Part shown: piece after piece, positions 16,694 through 24,065 of the stretch
Position numbering within the stretch: the first letter of the stretch is position 1
How the letters are laid out: every line of letters starts with the position of its first letter
Program-made: the position numbers and the translations under genes
The notes under the pieces: model-generated
What the model saw: the letters and a program-made list of their open reading frames with translations, nothing else
The model's database searches: none
What the model was told of the DNA's origin: nothing
Source: an uncultured Lachnospiraceae bacterium
GTDB taxonomy: Bacteria > Bacillota > Clostridia > Lachnospirales > Lachnospiraceae
DNA: 51,205 bases
Assembly: GCA_910578795.1 (NCBI GenBank)
Contig: CAJTSD010000024.1
Location: 1 to 51,205, forward strand
Reading direction: 5' to 3'

Positions 16694-16741
16694 TAAAAGA
16701 CCTCATTTCCGCGCAAAAAAGTTTCTGAAATCAGCGCTTAT

Positions 16742-16777
16742 GATACATGTATCGTGTTTTACCCAATCAACGATTGG
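16742..16777. promoter_or_regulatory. Palindromes upstream of the sigma gene
   Basis: GATACATGTATC (16742-16753) is a perfect palindrome, and CCAATC-AAC-GATTGG (16763-16777) a perfect inverted repeat, both 50-85 bp before the sigma start codon. Candidate operator or promoter-proximal structure; no known consensus assigned. Confidence 0.4.
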
Positions 16778-16850
16778 TGATGTCATCTGTATATAAGAGC
16801 ATTGCAAACGATGTTTGGTTCATTTTTATGTTCCTTTTTTTGAAAAAGAA

Positions 16851-16878
16851 TTGTCAAAATGCTAAAAACAGATATAAT
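16851..16878 (+). promoter_or_regulatory. Sigma-A promoter of rubrerythrin
   Basis: TTGTCA (16851-16856), a 16-bp spacer and a consensus TATAAT (16873-16878), about 80 bp before the gene. Confidence 0.75.
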
Positions 16879-16959
16879 GAATGATAACAGTATGACATTT
16901 GCAGGCATGATTTGCAAGGAAATGCTGTATGACAAAAAATAGCAAAAGGAGCAATGAAG

Positions 16960-17499
16960 ATGGCAAACAAATATGCAGGAACACAGACAGAGAAAAACCT
17001 TGAAGCCGCTTTTGCAGGCGAGTCACAGGCGCGCAATAAATATACATATTTTGCGTCTGTTGCAAAAAAAGAGGGATATGAGCAGATTTCTTCCATTTTT
17101 TTGAAAACCGCCGACAATGAGAAGGAGCATGCGAAGATGTGGTTTAAGGAGCTTGCGGGCATCGGCAGCACGGCGGACAACTTGGCGGCAGCCGCAGACG
17201 GCGAGAACTTTGAGTGGACCGACATGTATGAAGATTTTGCAAAAACAGCGGAGGCGGAGGGATTTCCCGAGCTTGCGGCAAAATTCAGAGCAGTTGGGGA
17301 GATTGAGAAGCACCATGAGGAGCGCTACCGTGCGCTTTTGAAGAATATCGAAACTGCAGCCGTGTTTGAGAAGAGCGGGGTTAAGGTATGGGAGTGCCGC
17401 AACTGCGGACACATCGTGGTAGGCACAAAGGCACCGGAGGTTTGTCCGGTTTGCAATCATCCACAGGCTTACTTTGAGGTTCATGCTGAGAATTATTAA
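16960..17499 (+). CDS. rbr: Rubrerythrin
   Basis: A 179-residue non-haem iron peroxidase that protects anaerobes from hydrogen peroxide. The N-terminal four-helix ferritin-like domain (about 1-135) carries the di-iron Glu/His residues in AGESQARNKY, DNEKEHAKMW and GEIEKHHEERY. The C-terminal rubredoxin-like domain has CRNCG and CPVCNHPQAYF for the single Fe(Cys)4 site. ATG 16960 lies 8 nt after AAAGGAG; the ATG at 16954 is too close. Single gene with its own sigma-A promoter; a structured region and a strong hairpin follow it. Confidence 0.96.
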   Translation: MANKYAGTQTEKNLEAAFAGESQARNKYTYFASVAKKEGYEQISSIFLKTADNEKEHAKMWFKELAGIGSTADNLAAAADGENFEWTDMYEDFAKTAEAEGFPELAAKFRAVGEIEKHHEERYRALLKNIETAAVFEKSGVKVWECRNCGHIVVGTKAPEVCPVCNHPQAYFEVHAENY

Positions 17500-17519
17500 G
17501 AGGGAAGTAATATCAAATC

Positions 17520-17597
17520 GAGTAGGGGAATATCCTTCTCTCCTACTCGCCGCGCGCCCCGTGCGTCGCCTTAGCGACATATTTCATCTGCACGGGG
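17520..17597. repeat. Nested inverted repeats after rubrerythrin
   Basis: GAGTAGG (17520-17526) pairs with CCTACTC (17542-17548). Then CCCCGTGC (17557-17564) pairs with GCACGGGG (17590-17597), enclosing a second perfect hairpin GTCGC-CTTA-GCGAC (17565-17578). The GC-rich branched structure stands out from its surroundings; possible 3'-UTR structure or a mobile repeat unit. Confidence 0.5.
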
Positions 17598-17611
17598 GCT
17601 GTGCATAAACG

Positions 17612-17637
17612 AACGCTGCGGGAGATTCCGCAGCGTT
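17612..17637. terminator. Terminator between rubrerythrin and the convergent chemoreceptor
   Basis: A perfect 10-bp stem AACGCTGCGG/CCGCAGCGTT with a 6-nt loop and a short T run. It lies 6 nt from the end of the convergent gene and may serve both. Confidence 0.7.
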
Positions 17638-17642
17638 TTATA

Positions 17643-19046
17643 TTAAGGGCTAAAAACCACAACATTCGTAACGTCCGTAAATCCAAGACTGCGCATATAC
17701 TTCTGAAATTTCTCCATTGTGGCGCTAAAGTTGTTATAATTTTCTAAGGCTTTCGAGAAATTTTCCAATGCAAGTGCAGTGTTATTGTCCTCGGCAGCAT
17801 ACCAGGAATCGCAACCGTATGTATGAATGTTATCGTGATATTTTACCAAATCCTTAAAAATCGGATTCTCAGTAATCCGTGTGTCAGTCTGTGAGTTGGC
17901 CCATTTGCCGAATTTACAACCCTTTGGATTGTTGAGCTGTGTAATTTTGAGGTGTTCAAAATGCGCAAGGTTATTGTACAGGCGCCATGTGAAAATTAAA
18001 TGATCCACCATAAATACATGTAGCCAGTCCTGTGTAGAGAGATTCGAAAATCCTCTTGCCATGTCGCTTCTTGCTGTATCAATATAGCGGCTGATTTTGT
18101 ACATATGTTTTCCTGTATTCGTGCAGTCTTCACCAAGCGTCGCGTAGCTGTCTGCAATGTCCTCCATTGATTTCACAAACAAATCCGTAACCTCTGACTG
18201 TGTATTTACGGAATTATAAATGCTGCTAATACTGTCGTTAATTAAATCCATTTGTGCAGTCATTGTGTTAAAATCCGTCACGGAACGCTGCATCATTTCA
18301 TTGTTTTCATTAAGGTGTGTTGTCGTGCTGTCAACGAGATGAATCAGCTCCTCGATACTGCTGCGTAGCTCGGCAACATAAGTTACAATCGTTTCTGCGG
18401 ACTGTGATGTATTTTTAGAAAGCTCCGTCATCTGATTTGCAACAACGGCAAATCCCTTCCCGGATTCCCCGGCTCTTGCGGCTTCAATAGAAGCATTCAA
18501 AGCAAGCATACTGCTTTGGCTTGAAATTTTTTTAATCATACCGATAATGCTGCTGATTTCCGTAATTTTATCATGGAAAAACTGTGCTTTATCGTTAATG
18601 CTGTTGACCTCTGCCGCAGAGTCCGCAACAGCGTTTATGGTTTCTGTCACATGTTCGATACTCGTCTGTGACACCTTGACCGCGTTTTCTGTCGTTTCTT
18701 TGATATGGTTTGCCTCATCGGAGATTTTGCTTAAAGACTCCTGAAGGTTGCGGCTCGAGTCATTCATACTCTGAATGGATACATTTTGTGCATTCACCTG
18801 ATCAAGCATTTTCTTAATCGTAGCGCTGTCGCCGATGGACAGCATGGATTCATTCAGACGCATTACAAAATTATTGTTTGCGTTTAGGAACGTATAAATA
18901 ACCTGATTCAGTTTTTCCGCATATGATTTATCGGTAAAGGAAGATGTGTCAATGGGTGTAAAGCTGCCGTTGATAATATTTTCCATAGCCTGCATCATAA
19001 GTTGTTTGTCGTTATCCGCTTGTGTAGTATTTTTTTTGTTAAACAT
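17643..19046 (-). CDS. Soluble methyl-accepting chemotaxis protein with C-terminal CZB-like domain
   Basis: 467 residues with no membrane helix. The middle is an MCP signalling coiled coil with the hairpin tip ISSQSSMLALNASIEAARAG and GKGFAVVANQM. The C-terminal ~120 residues contain VDHLIFTWRLYNNL, CKFGKWANSQ and KYHDNIHTYG, the spaced His-Cys-His-His pattern of the chemoreceptor zinc-binding (CZB) domain, which in TlpD-type receptors senses oxidants such as HOCl or zinc. I start at ATG 19046, preceded by AAAGGAGGATGCT; an upstream in-frame start (19112) lacks support. It converges on rubrerythrin, an oxidative-stress enzyme. No cheA/cheW lies in the window. Confidence 0.9.
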   Translation of the reverse strand: MFNKKNTTQADNDKQLMMQAMENIINGSFTPIDTSSFTDKSYAEKLNQVIYTFLNANNNFVMRLNESMLSIGDSATIKKMLDQVNAQNVSIQSMNDSSRNLQESLSKISDEANHIKETTENAVKVSQTSIEHVTETINAVADSAAEVNSINDKAQFFHDKITEISSIIGMIKKISSQSSMLALNASIEAARAGESGKGFAVVANQMTELSKNTSQSAETIVTYVAELRSSIEELIHLVDSTTTHLNENNEMMQRSVTDFNTMTAQMDLINDSISSIYNSVNTQSEVTDLFVKSMEDIADSYATLGEDCTNTGKHMYKISRYIDTARSDMARGFSNLSTQDWLHVFMVDHLIFTWRLYNNLAHFEHLKITQLNNPKGCKFGKWANSQTDTRITENPIFKDLVKYHDNIHTYGCDSWYAAEDNNTALALENFSKALENYNNFSATMEKFQKYMRSLGFTDVTNVVVFSP

Positions 19047-19260
19047 AGCATCCTCCTTTGTATAGAATACAATTGCTGCAAAATTCTGAATATTACTTAT
19101 ATAGTAACACAAATGTGAGAAAGTAGCAACTCTTTATTCAGAAAGTGTTATGGCTTTATAAGGTCTTTATAAATATGGATTCGTATTTGTAGTTATTTAT
19201 ACTGGTATAGAGTGAACAGTAACAAGTAGACAAAAAATAAAACGATAATCTTTTAAATTG

Positions 19261-19289
19261 TTGTAAAATTTCACAAAATATGATACTAT
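19261..19289 (+). promoter_or_regulatory. Promoter of the membrane chemoreceptor
   Basis: TTGTAA (19261-19266), a 17-bp spacer and TACTAT (19284-19289) with an upstream TGA (extended -10), about 40 bp before the gene. Confidence 0.6.
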
Positions 19290-19329
19290 AAAGACAGTGA
19301 CTTAAGATAGTATACGAGAAAGGGTGATT

Positions 19330-21066
19330 ATGATGAAAAGAAAGGGACTAAAGCTCATGCAGGTTCTTTTGATTATGGCGGCAGTTCCCATGCTGCTGAT
19401 GTTTCTTGTTGCGATGAACGGCATTAAAGATGCGTGCGGGGGCATTACGGAAACAATGGTACGTCATGAGCTGAGTGCGGCACAGTATGCCTTTGAGGTG
19501 TCAGTCGGAAATATGTCAGTGGGTACATATATGTATACAAACGGGAAGTTTTATAAAGGCAGAAAAAATGTCGGTGATGATACACAGTTTTTCGATAATT
19601 TCAGTCAGGAGGTAGACCTTCAGGTATCTGTCTACTATGATAATTTGCGAGTGGCGACAAGTCTTGTGGATCAGAATGGAAACCGTTTGGTTGGTACGGA
19701 GGCAAATCCTGATATTTATGAAAAGGTTGTACAGCAGGGGGAGGATTACTATGATGAAGATATGAATATTGAGGGCGAATTGTATTATGGAATGTATTGT
19801 CCGCTTTATCAGTATAACAGTGATCAGATTATAGGAATGACCTTCGTAGGATTGAAGAAGGATACGATTAATAGTATCTATACTCAAAGCATGATGAAAA
19901 GTCTTGGTGTTCTCATTGTTATCTTTATAATAGGAATTGTTATTGTTGTTGCGGTTGCAAAGTTGATATCCGGCGGAATAAAAGATGCGGTGGCGTTGCT
20001 GAACCATGTAGCGGATGGAGGACTGAATGTTAAAGTAAAAAAGAAACTGATGGCGCGTGCTGATGAGGTGGGAGACATTGCAATCGGAGTTGACAAACTG
20101 GTGACGAATCTTACGGGAATTGTATTAAATATTAAGGGTGCAACAGGTCAGTTTGACAGTATATCGACAAATTTCTCGGAATCTTTTCAGGAGATGACGG
20201 GTAACATTAATAATGTTGACCGTGCCGTTGAGGAAATGGCAAAGAGCTCGACGGATCAGGCGCAGAATACTTCAAGCGTAGGCAGTGAAGTGCAAAGAAT
20301 GGGTAATGCGATAGACATCACATCACAAAATATAGATATGTTAGTCGGCAATACAGAAAAGATGAAAGAATACAATGTAAGTGTTAACGCGACGTTGAAA
20401 GAGCTGATTAAGATTAGCGATGACACAAAGAACGCGTTTGGCGTTGTATATGAACAGACAAATATGACAAATAAATCTGCGCAGGATATTCAGTCGGCGG
20501 CGGATGTGATTACAGACATTGCGGACCAAACGAACTTGCTTTCCCTGAATGCAAGTATTGAGGCGGCACGAGCAGGTGAGCATGGAAAAGGTTTTGCGGT
20601 GGTTGCGGATGAGATTAGGAAACTGGCGGAGCAGTCAGCAGAATCCGCAAGTCAGATTACGGAAATCATTGAAATGCTGATTATGAATTCCAATACAACC
20701 GTGGATACCATGAAAAATGTCACGGAGGTAATTGATAAGCAGAATGATGAACTGAATAATACGAAAGAAGTATTTGGCTGTTTAAATTCGGAAATTGGAG
20801 AGGTTCGGGGCGCTGTGGATAATATTAAAACAGAGATGGGCAATTTGAACAGACTGAAGGAAAATGTGCTCACTTCCGTCCAAAGCCTTGCAGCAATTGC
20901 GGAGGAGAACGCGGCGAGCACACAGGAAACGTCAGCTGCTATGCAGGAAATTGGGAATATTGTGACAGAATGTGCGGCGGGTGTTGATAATATCATGGCA
21001 ACTTCTGAAAATCTTGATAACAGCATGAAGGTGTTTAAGATGGAGGATGCAGCAGTTACGGAATAG
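19330..21066 (+). CDS. Transmembrane methyl-accepting chemotaxis protein
   Basis: ~578-residue receptor. The first helix (about 9-28, VLLIMAAVPMLLMFLVAM) is followed by a ~150-residue extracellular sensor of Cache type (FDNFSQEVDLQVSVYYDNL, then EGELYYGMYCPLYQ), a second helix (about 195-217, LIVIFIIGIVIVVAVAKLI), a HAMP linker, and a long signalling coiled coil with the conserved tip DQTNLLSLNASIEAARAG and GKGFAVVADEIRKLA. The ligand is unknown; Cache sensors often bind small organic acids or amino acids. Start among GTG 19324, ATG 19330 and ATG 19333 is uncertain; ATG 19330 has a suitable GAAAGGG upstream. Confidence 0.93.
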   Translation: MMKRKGLKLMQVLLIMAAVPMLLMFLVAMNGIKDACGGITETMVRHELSAAQYAFEVSVGNMSVGTYMYTNGKFYKGRKNVGDDTQFFDNFSQEVDLQVSVYYDNLRVATSLVDQNGNRLVGTEANPDIYEKVVQQGEDYYDEDMNIEGELYYGMYCPLYQYNSDQIIGMTFVGLKKDTINSIYTQSMMKSLGVLIVIFIIGIVIVVAVAKLISGGIKDAVALLNHVADGGLNVKVKKKLMARADEVGDIAIGVDKLVTNLTGIVLNIKGATGQFDSISTNFSESFQEMTGNINNVDRAVEEMAKSSTDQAQNTSSVGSEVQRMGNAIDITSQNIDMLVGNTEKMKEYNVSVNATLKELIKISDDTKNAFGVVYEQTNMTNKSAQDIQSAADVITDIADQTNLLSLNASIEAARAGEHGKGFAVVADEIRKLAEQSAESASQITEIIEMLIMNSNTTVDTMKNVTEVIDKQNDELNNTKEVFGCLNSEIGEVRGAVDNIKTEMGNLNRLKENVLTSVQSLAAIAEENAASTQETSAAMQEIGNIVTECAAGVDNIMATSENLDNSMKVFKMEDAAVTE

Positions 21067-21160
21067 TTTGAGAAAATATTTATTTCATATTGATTTATGA
21101 TATAAAATAGGATTTAATATAAATTAGAATAATAAATATAAAGGAAGGGGTATAGACTCA

Positions 21161-21721
21161 ATGAACAATTTTGGCGAAACAGGAAATGGAGAAATAGCAG
21201 TTATTCCAAAGGGAACCGTTATAAACGGGAACATTGATATTAACGGTAAGCTGGAGATGTATGGGGAGATTAACGGAAACATCAATTCAAATGACCGCGT
21301 AAATATATGCGGAGCTGTCACGGGTGATATCAAGGCAAATGACCTGTATACAAAGGATTCTTTCATTGAAGGAAAGATTGAGTGCATTCAGGGCGCAGTT
21401 GTGCGTGATAACACAGTGATACTTGGTGATATCTATGCAGACAGCCTTGTGATAGACGGTGCAATCCAAGGCAAGCTTGACGTAAAGGGATGCGTTACGG
21501 TGGGGGAGAAAGCCATTGTTGACAGTGACATTAGGGCAAAAGCGATACAGGTAAGTAATGGTGCGGCAATTAATGGACACTGTTCACTTTGCTATGCAGA
21601 GTTGAACATGAAAGATATTTTTCCTGAAACAGAACCAGATTCCAAAGCCATGGAAACAGCGGAAGAGGCGGACAAGCCAAAGCAGTCATCAAAACCAAAG
21701 GCAGTAGCAAAAAAGAAATAA
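21161..21721 (+). CDS. Bactofilin-family cytoskeletal protein
   Basis: 186 residues. The centre (about 12-140) is the repetitive beta-helix of the bactofilin family: short strands with a recurring hydrophobic-Gly pattern such as GTVINGNIDINGKLEMYGEI, NGNINSND, VTGDIKAND, ILGDIYADSL and QGKLDVKGCV. Bactofilins self-assemble without nucleotide into filaments that organise cell-shape, cell-wall or polar functions. The C-terminal ~45 residues are a charged Lys/Ser/Pro-rich tail, here ending KAVAKKK, probably a disordered interaction region. It follows the chemoreceptor by ~95 nt, and its stop codon lies inside a 9-bp tandem repeat that spaces the next gene. Confidence 0.9.
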   Translation: MNNFGETGNGEIAVIPKGTVINGNIDINGKLEMYGEINGNINSNDRVNICGAVTGDIKANDLYTKDSFIEGKIECIQGAVVRDNTVILGDIYADSLVIDGAIQGKLDVKGCVTVGEKAIVDSDIRAKAIQVSNGAAINGHCSLCYAELNMKDIFPETEPDSKAMETAEEADKPKQSSKPKAVAKKK

Positions 21722-21742
21722 AATAAATAAAATAAATAAAAG
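21716..21742 (+). repeat. Three-copy 9-bp tandem repeat (AAATAAAAT)
   Basis: AAATAAAAT at 21716-21724 and 21725-21733, with a third copy (last base G) at 21734-21742. It overlaps the bactofilin stop codon and abuts the ribosome site of the next gene. Confidence 0.7.
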
Positions 21743-21758
21743 GAAAGGCTGATACAGA

Positions 21759-22850
21759 ATGGAAAACCAAGATATTCTTGATTTTGCAAATATGGTGTTC
21801 AGCATGGAGTATGGCAGTATTGATTTTGAAGAGCTTTATCCAAAGGCTTATTCAAGGAAATACTGCCATATTCCTGTTCACCATACAATCGAAGCAGATG
21901 GGAAGATTAAGGCGCTTTTGGATGTTTATCCGGTTACAATGAAACTGAATGGGAGTGAAATGAGTATAAGGGCGGCATATATTGGAACGGTTGCTGTCCA
22001 CCCCAAACATAGGGGGAAGGGGTATTTGACAGAGCTTATGCAAAGGGCAGAGCAGGATGCAGAAAAAAACGGATTTGATCTGATGCTTTTGGACGGAAAC
22101 CGGCACAGATATCGAAACTATGGGTTTGAACATGCGGGTGTGAAGTATAACTTTAGTATGCGTCTTAGTAATTTATGGCATCGTTGCGAGGAGCTTTATC
22201 CAAAGGAAGCGCTTTGTGCGCCCAGGTATAGCTTTGAGGAGATTGATGGGGAGAGTGTATATATTCCATTTTTGTTTGCATTGTATCAGAGAAGGGCTGT
22301 TACAACAAGGACGCAGGAGCAGTTTTTTCTGTGTTTGAAGAGCGGACATGCAGCGACCTATGTAGTGTTGGAAGGGAAACGCGCCGTGGGGTATATAAAT
22401 TTGTCGAATGATGAAAAAAATATATTGGAATTCGAGCTGGAAGAAAGCGCAGATATTCCGCGAATGCTTTGCGATTTTATGGAGGGAATGGGACTGGTGC
22501 AAATCGGACTTTCCGTCGGTATGGATGAGATTTCCAAAATAAATCAGCTTGAAGGGGCAAGCGCTTATTACAATCTGTCCGTATCGCATCAGATGAAACT
22601 ATTGTGTCCGGAGCGGGTGTTGGATTTTCTTGTTGAATGGAGAAAGAAATATGACACATGTGTCATAAATTCCGATGAAATAAAAAAACTGTGGAGCGTG
22701 TTAAAGGTGTCTGATATGGAGAAAATCAGCCTGTTGACAACGCCTCGCTATTTTATGGAAATACAAAAGGGGGAGAATAACTTGTTAAAGGGGATTCCTT
22801 CTGATTGGCTGCCGTTGCCGTTTTTCCTTCCGGACGGTGATGCTTTTTAA
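21759..22850 (+). CDS. Eis-like GNAT family N-acetyltransferase
   Basis: 363 residues. The N-terminal GNAT domain shows the acetyl-CoA loop AYIGTVAVHPKHRGKGYLTE (about 69-88) and DLMLLDGNRHRYRNYGFEHAG (about 107-127). The rest resembles the second GNAT-like fold and sterol-carrier-like tail of COG4552/Eis proteins, giving the ~360-400-residue size of that group. Eis acetylates amines such as aminoglycosides or polyamines; the substrate here is unknown. ATG 21759 follows AAGGAAAGG. A perfect 18-bp palindrome (22650-22667) lies inside the coding sequence. No terminator hairpin is obvious after the stop. Confidence 0.85.
   Translation: MENQDILDFANMVFSMEYGSIDFEELYPKAYSRKYCHIPVHHTIEADGKIKALLDVYPVTMKLNGSEMSIRAAYIGTVAVHPKHRGKGYLTELMQRAEQDAEKNGFDLMLLDGNRHRYRNYGFEHAGVKYNFSMRLSNLWHRCEELYPKEALCAPRYSFEEIDGESVYIPFLFALYQRRAVTTRTQEQFFLCLKSGHAATYVVLEGKRAVGYINLSNDEKNILEFELEESADIPRMLCDFMEGMGLVQIGLSVGMDEISKINQLEGASAYYNLSVSHQMKLLCPERVLDFLVEWRKKYDTCVINSDEIKKLWSVLKVSDMEKISLLTTPRYFMEIQKGENNLLKGIPSDWLPLPFFLPDGDAF
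22650..22667. promoter_or_regulatory. 18-bp palindrome TATGACACATGTGTCATA (copy 1)
   Basis: A perfect dyad inside the acetyltransferase coding region. A near-identical copy is upstream of galM at 46346-46363. It looks like a transcription factor operator; the factor is unknown. Confidence 0.5.
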
Positions 22851-23099
22851 ACTATGCTATGTAAAATTCCTGTCGGAGACGAACGGGGTGTCGTATAAGA
22901 GGGGAGCCTTTGATTTGGGTGTGCTGCCTTTTTAAGCATGAAGTGTAAGGGAAAACAGATTTTCTTGATCTTTAGATGTGACAGAATAAAGCAGTGCAAG
23001 CACATAAGGCACAAAGAAACGGGCACAACGTCCGCCTGACGTCTAAACTCTTTTCCTAAATTAACATAATATTAAAAAGGTGTATATGGTACTTAAGTA
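22851..23099. other. Gap between the acetyltransferase and the RHH gene, nothing recognised
   Basis: About 250 bp with no convincing ORF, RNA family or promoter. It ends in the 12-bp palindrome GTACTTAAGTAC (23089-23100), which touches the stop codon of the ribbon-helix-helix gene. Confidence 0.5.
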
Positions 23100-23279
23100 C
23101 TAAAAATATTCATTCAATATTATTTTTTCGTGTTTTTTCTCAAATTCAGCAATATGCCTTTTCATAAGATATTCCAATTCCCTGTTGGCGGAACGTGCGT
23201 TGTATTCTGCGACATAACGGAATTTTTGTAAGGTTTCTTCGTTGACCCTCACAGTAAATTTTGACATTTTTTGCATCAT
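23100..23279 (-). CDS. Arc/RHH-type small DNA-binding protein
   Basis: A 59-codon gene, found by reading the minus strand. The protein begins MMQKMSKFTVRVNEETLQKF and continues RYVAEYNARSANRELEYLM, then a Lys/Glu-rich tail ending NEYF. The FTVRVNEE strand followed by two helices, with SANRELEYLM as the second, is the ribbon-helix-helix fold of Arc/MetJ-type repressors, which bind DNA as dimers through the strand. ATG 23279 or 23276 follows GAGGTAGG. It diverges from the unknown gene at 23479, and the shared promoter region holds three copies of TGACGGCAT, a likely autoregulatory operator. Confidence 0.8.
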   Translation of the reverse strand: MMQKMSKFTVRVNEETLQKFRYVAEYNARSANRELEYLMKRHIAEFEKKHEKIILNEYF

Positions 23280-23394
23280 AATATTCCTACCTCTTTAAAT
23301 ACCTTGCAATTCGTTGCTGCTTAAGCTGTTTTAATACCGGTAAATTCCACGGTGGACAGCGTAAACAGCAATATGACTTCATTATACTGTTAAA

Positions 23395-23433
23395 ATGCCG
23401 TCACATTTATTATTGACGGCATAGTGACGGCAT
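23395..23433. promoter_or_regulatory. Operator: three TGACGGCAT repeats in the divergent promoter
   Basis: ATGCCGTCA at 23395-23403 (inverted) and TGACGGCAT at 23414-23422 and 23425-23433. The two direct copies are 11 bp apart, one helical turn, typical of cooperatively binding RHH dimers. The repeats overlap the -35 and spacer of the plus-strand promoter. On the minus strand a TATAAT (23381-23386) points to the RHH gene. Confidence 0.7.
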
Positions 23434-23441
23434 ATTATAAT
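23413..23441 (+). promoter_or_regulatory. Sigma-A promoter of the 23479 gene
   Basis: TTGACG (23413-23418), a 17-bp spacer and consensus TATAAT (23436-23441), covered by the TGACGGCAT repeats. Confidence 0.8.
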
Positions 23442-23478
23442 TAGAGTGCACAAAAGAAGAGGAAAGGAAATAACAGTA

Positions 23479-23811
23479 TTGATCAAACAAAATAAGAAAA
23501 AAACATGGAAAGCTACTATAATTTTAAAGAAAATAGCAGACAAAAAAGTAAGAATCCAGAATAAAATTTTAGCGAAGAAACACAGTATTTGTCAAAAGAA
23601 ATTTTACGAGCTGACATATATCATTGAGGATTATCAGCAAAGAAGGCTTTCCGAGCTGGCTGAATCGTTTCGGAAACGAAATGGCTGGAGTGAAAAAGAG
23701 ATGCTGCAATTTGCGGTTACTGCAACAAATCAAATTGATTTGGACACAAAGTTTCGGTTTTTAGAAAGCATATTAGCGGATTTGGAAAGTGAGGAACAGG
23801 CATCAAAATAA
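23479..23811 (+). CDS. Small basic protein of unknown function, divergent from the RHH gene
   Basis: About 110 residues, not recognised. The N-terminal half is strongly Lys-rich (IKQNKKKTWKATIILKKI); the C-terminal half is helical and acidic (ELAESFRKRNGWSEKEMLQF, then FRFLESILADLESEEQ). No membrane helix or signal peptide. I start at TTG 23479, ~12 nt after GGAAAGGA; the longer frame from GTG 23446 would begin at the expected transcription start and has no ribosome site. A strong promoter under likely RHH control drives it and a strong terminator follows, so it is a self-contained regulated unit. Codon use is very A-rich, unlike its neighbours, which hints at transfer. Confidence 0.65.
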   Translation: MIKQNKKKTWKATIILKKIADKKVRIQNKILAKKHSICQKKFYELTYIIEDYQQRRLSELAESFRKRNGWSEKEMLQFAVTATNQIDLDTKFRFLESILADLESEEQASK

Positions 23812-23848
23812 AAAGAAAGCAGAAATTAGGGAACAGCAACGTGTTTTT

Positions 23849-23879
23849 AAAGGCATTTCCAAAAGTGGAAATGTCTTTT
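23849..23879 (+). terminator. Terminator after the small basic protein gene
   Basis: A 13-bp stem (23849-23861 with 23866-23878, one G-T pair) with a 4-nt loop, followed by T and nested inside a wider AACAGCA/TGCTGTT pairing (23832-23838 with 23881-23887). Confidence 0.75.
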
Positions 23880-24065
23880 CTGCTGTTTAGGGCAAGCAGA
23901 ATAGATTTAGGTAAATTTAGCCAAATAAAATTGTGCAATAGGTAAAAATAAAGTAATTTTAAGTTTAAAAAATTGATTAATTTAATTAAAAGTGATATGG
24001 TAATAAAAACTGAAACGTATTTTATTGGTTTGCTTTATTATATGAAAACAACGGAGGAGCAAATT

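Noticed and set aside
23395..23433. CRISPR-like repeat spacing near the RHH gene
   Set aside because: Only three 9-bp units, one inverted, with short spacers and no cas genes; fits an operator instead.
23973..24065. Longer N-terminus for the GH36 enzyme
   Set aside because: The extra codons are AT-rich promoter-like sequence; the ATG at 24066 has a perfect GGAGGAG site.
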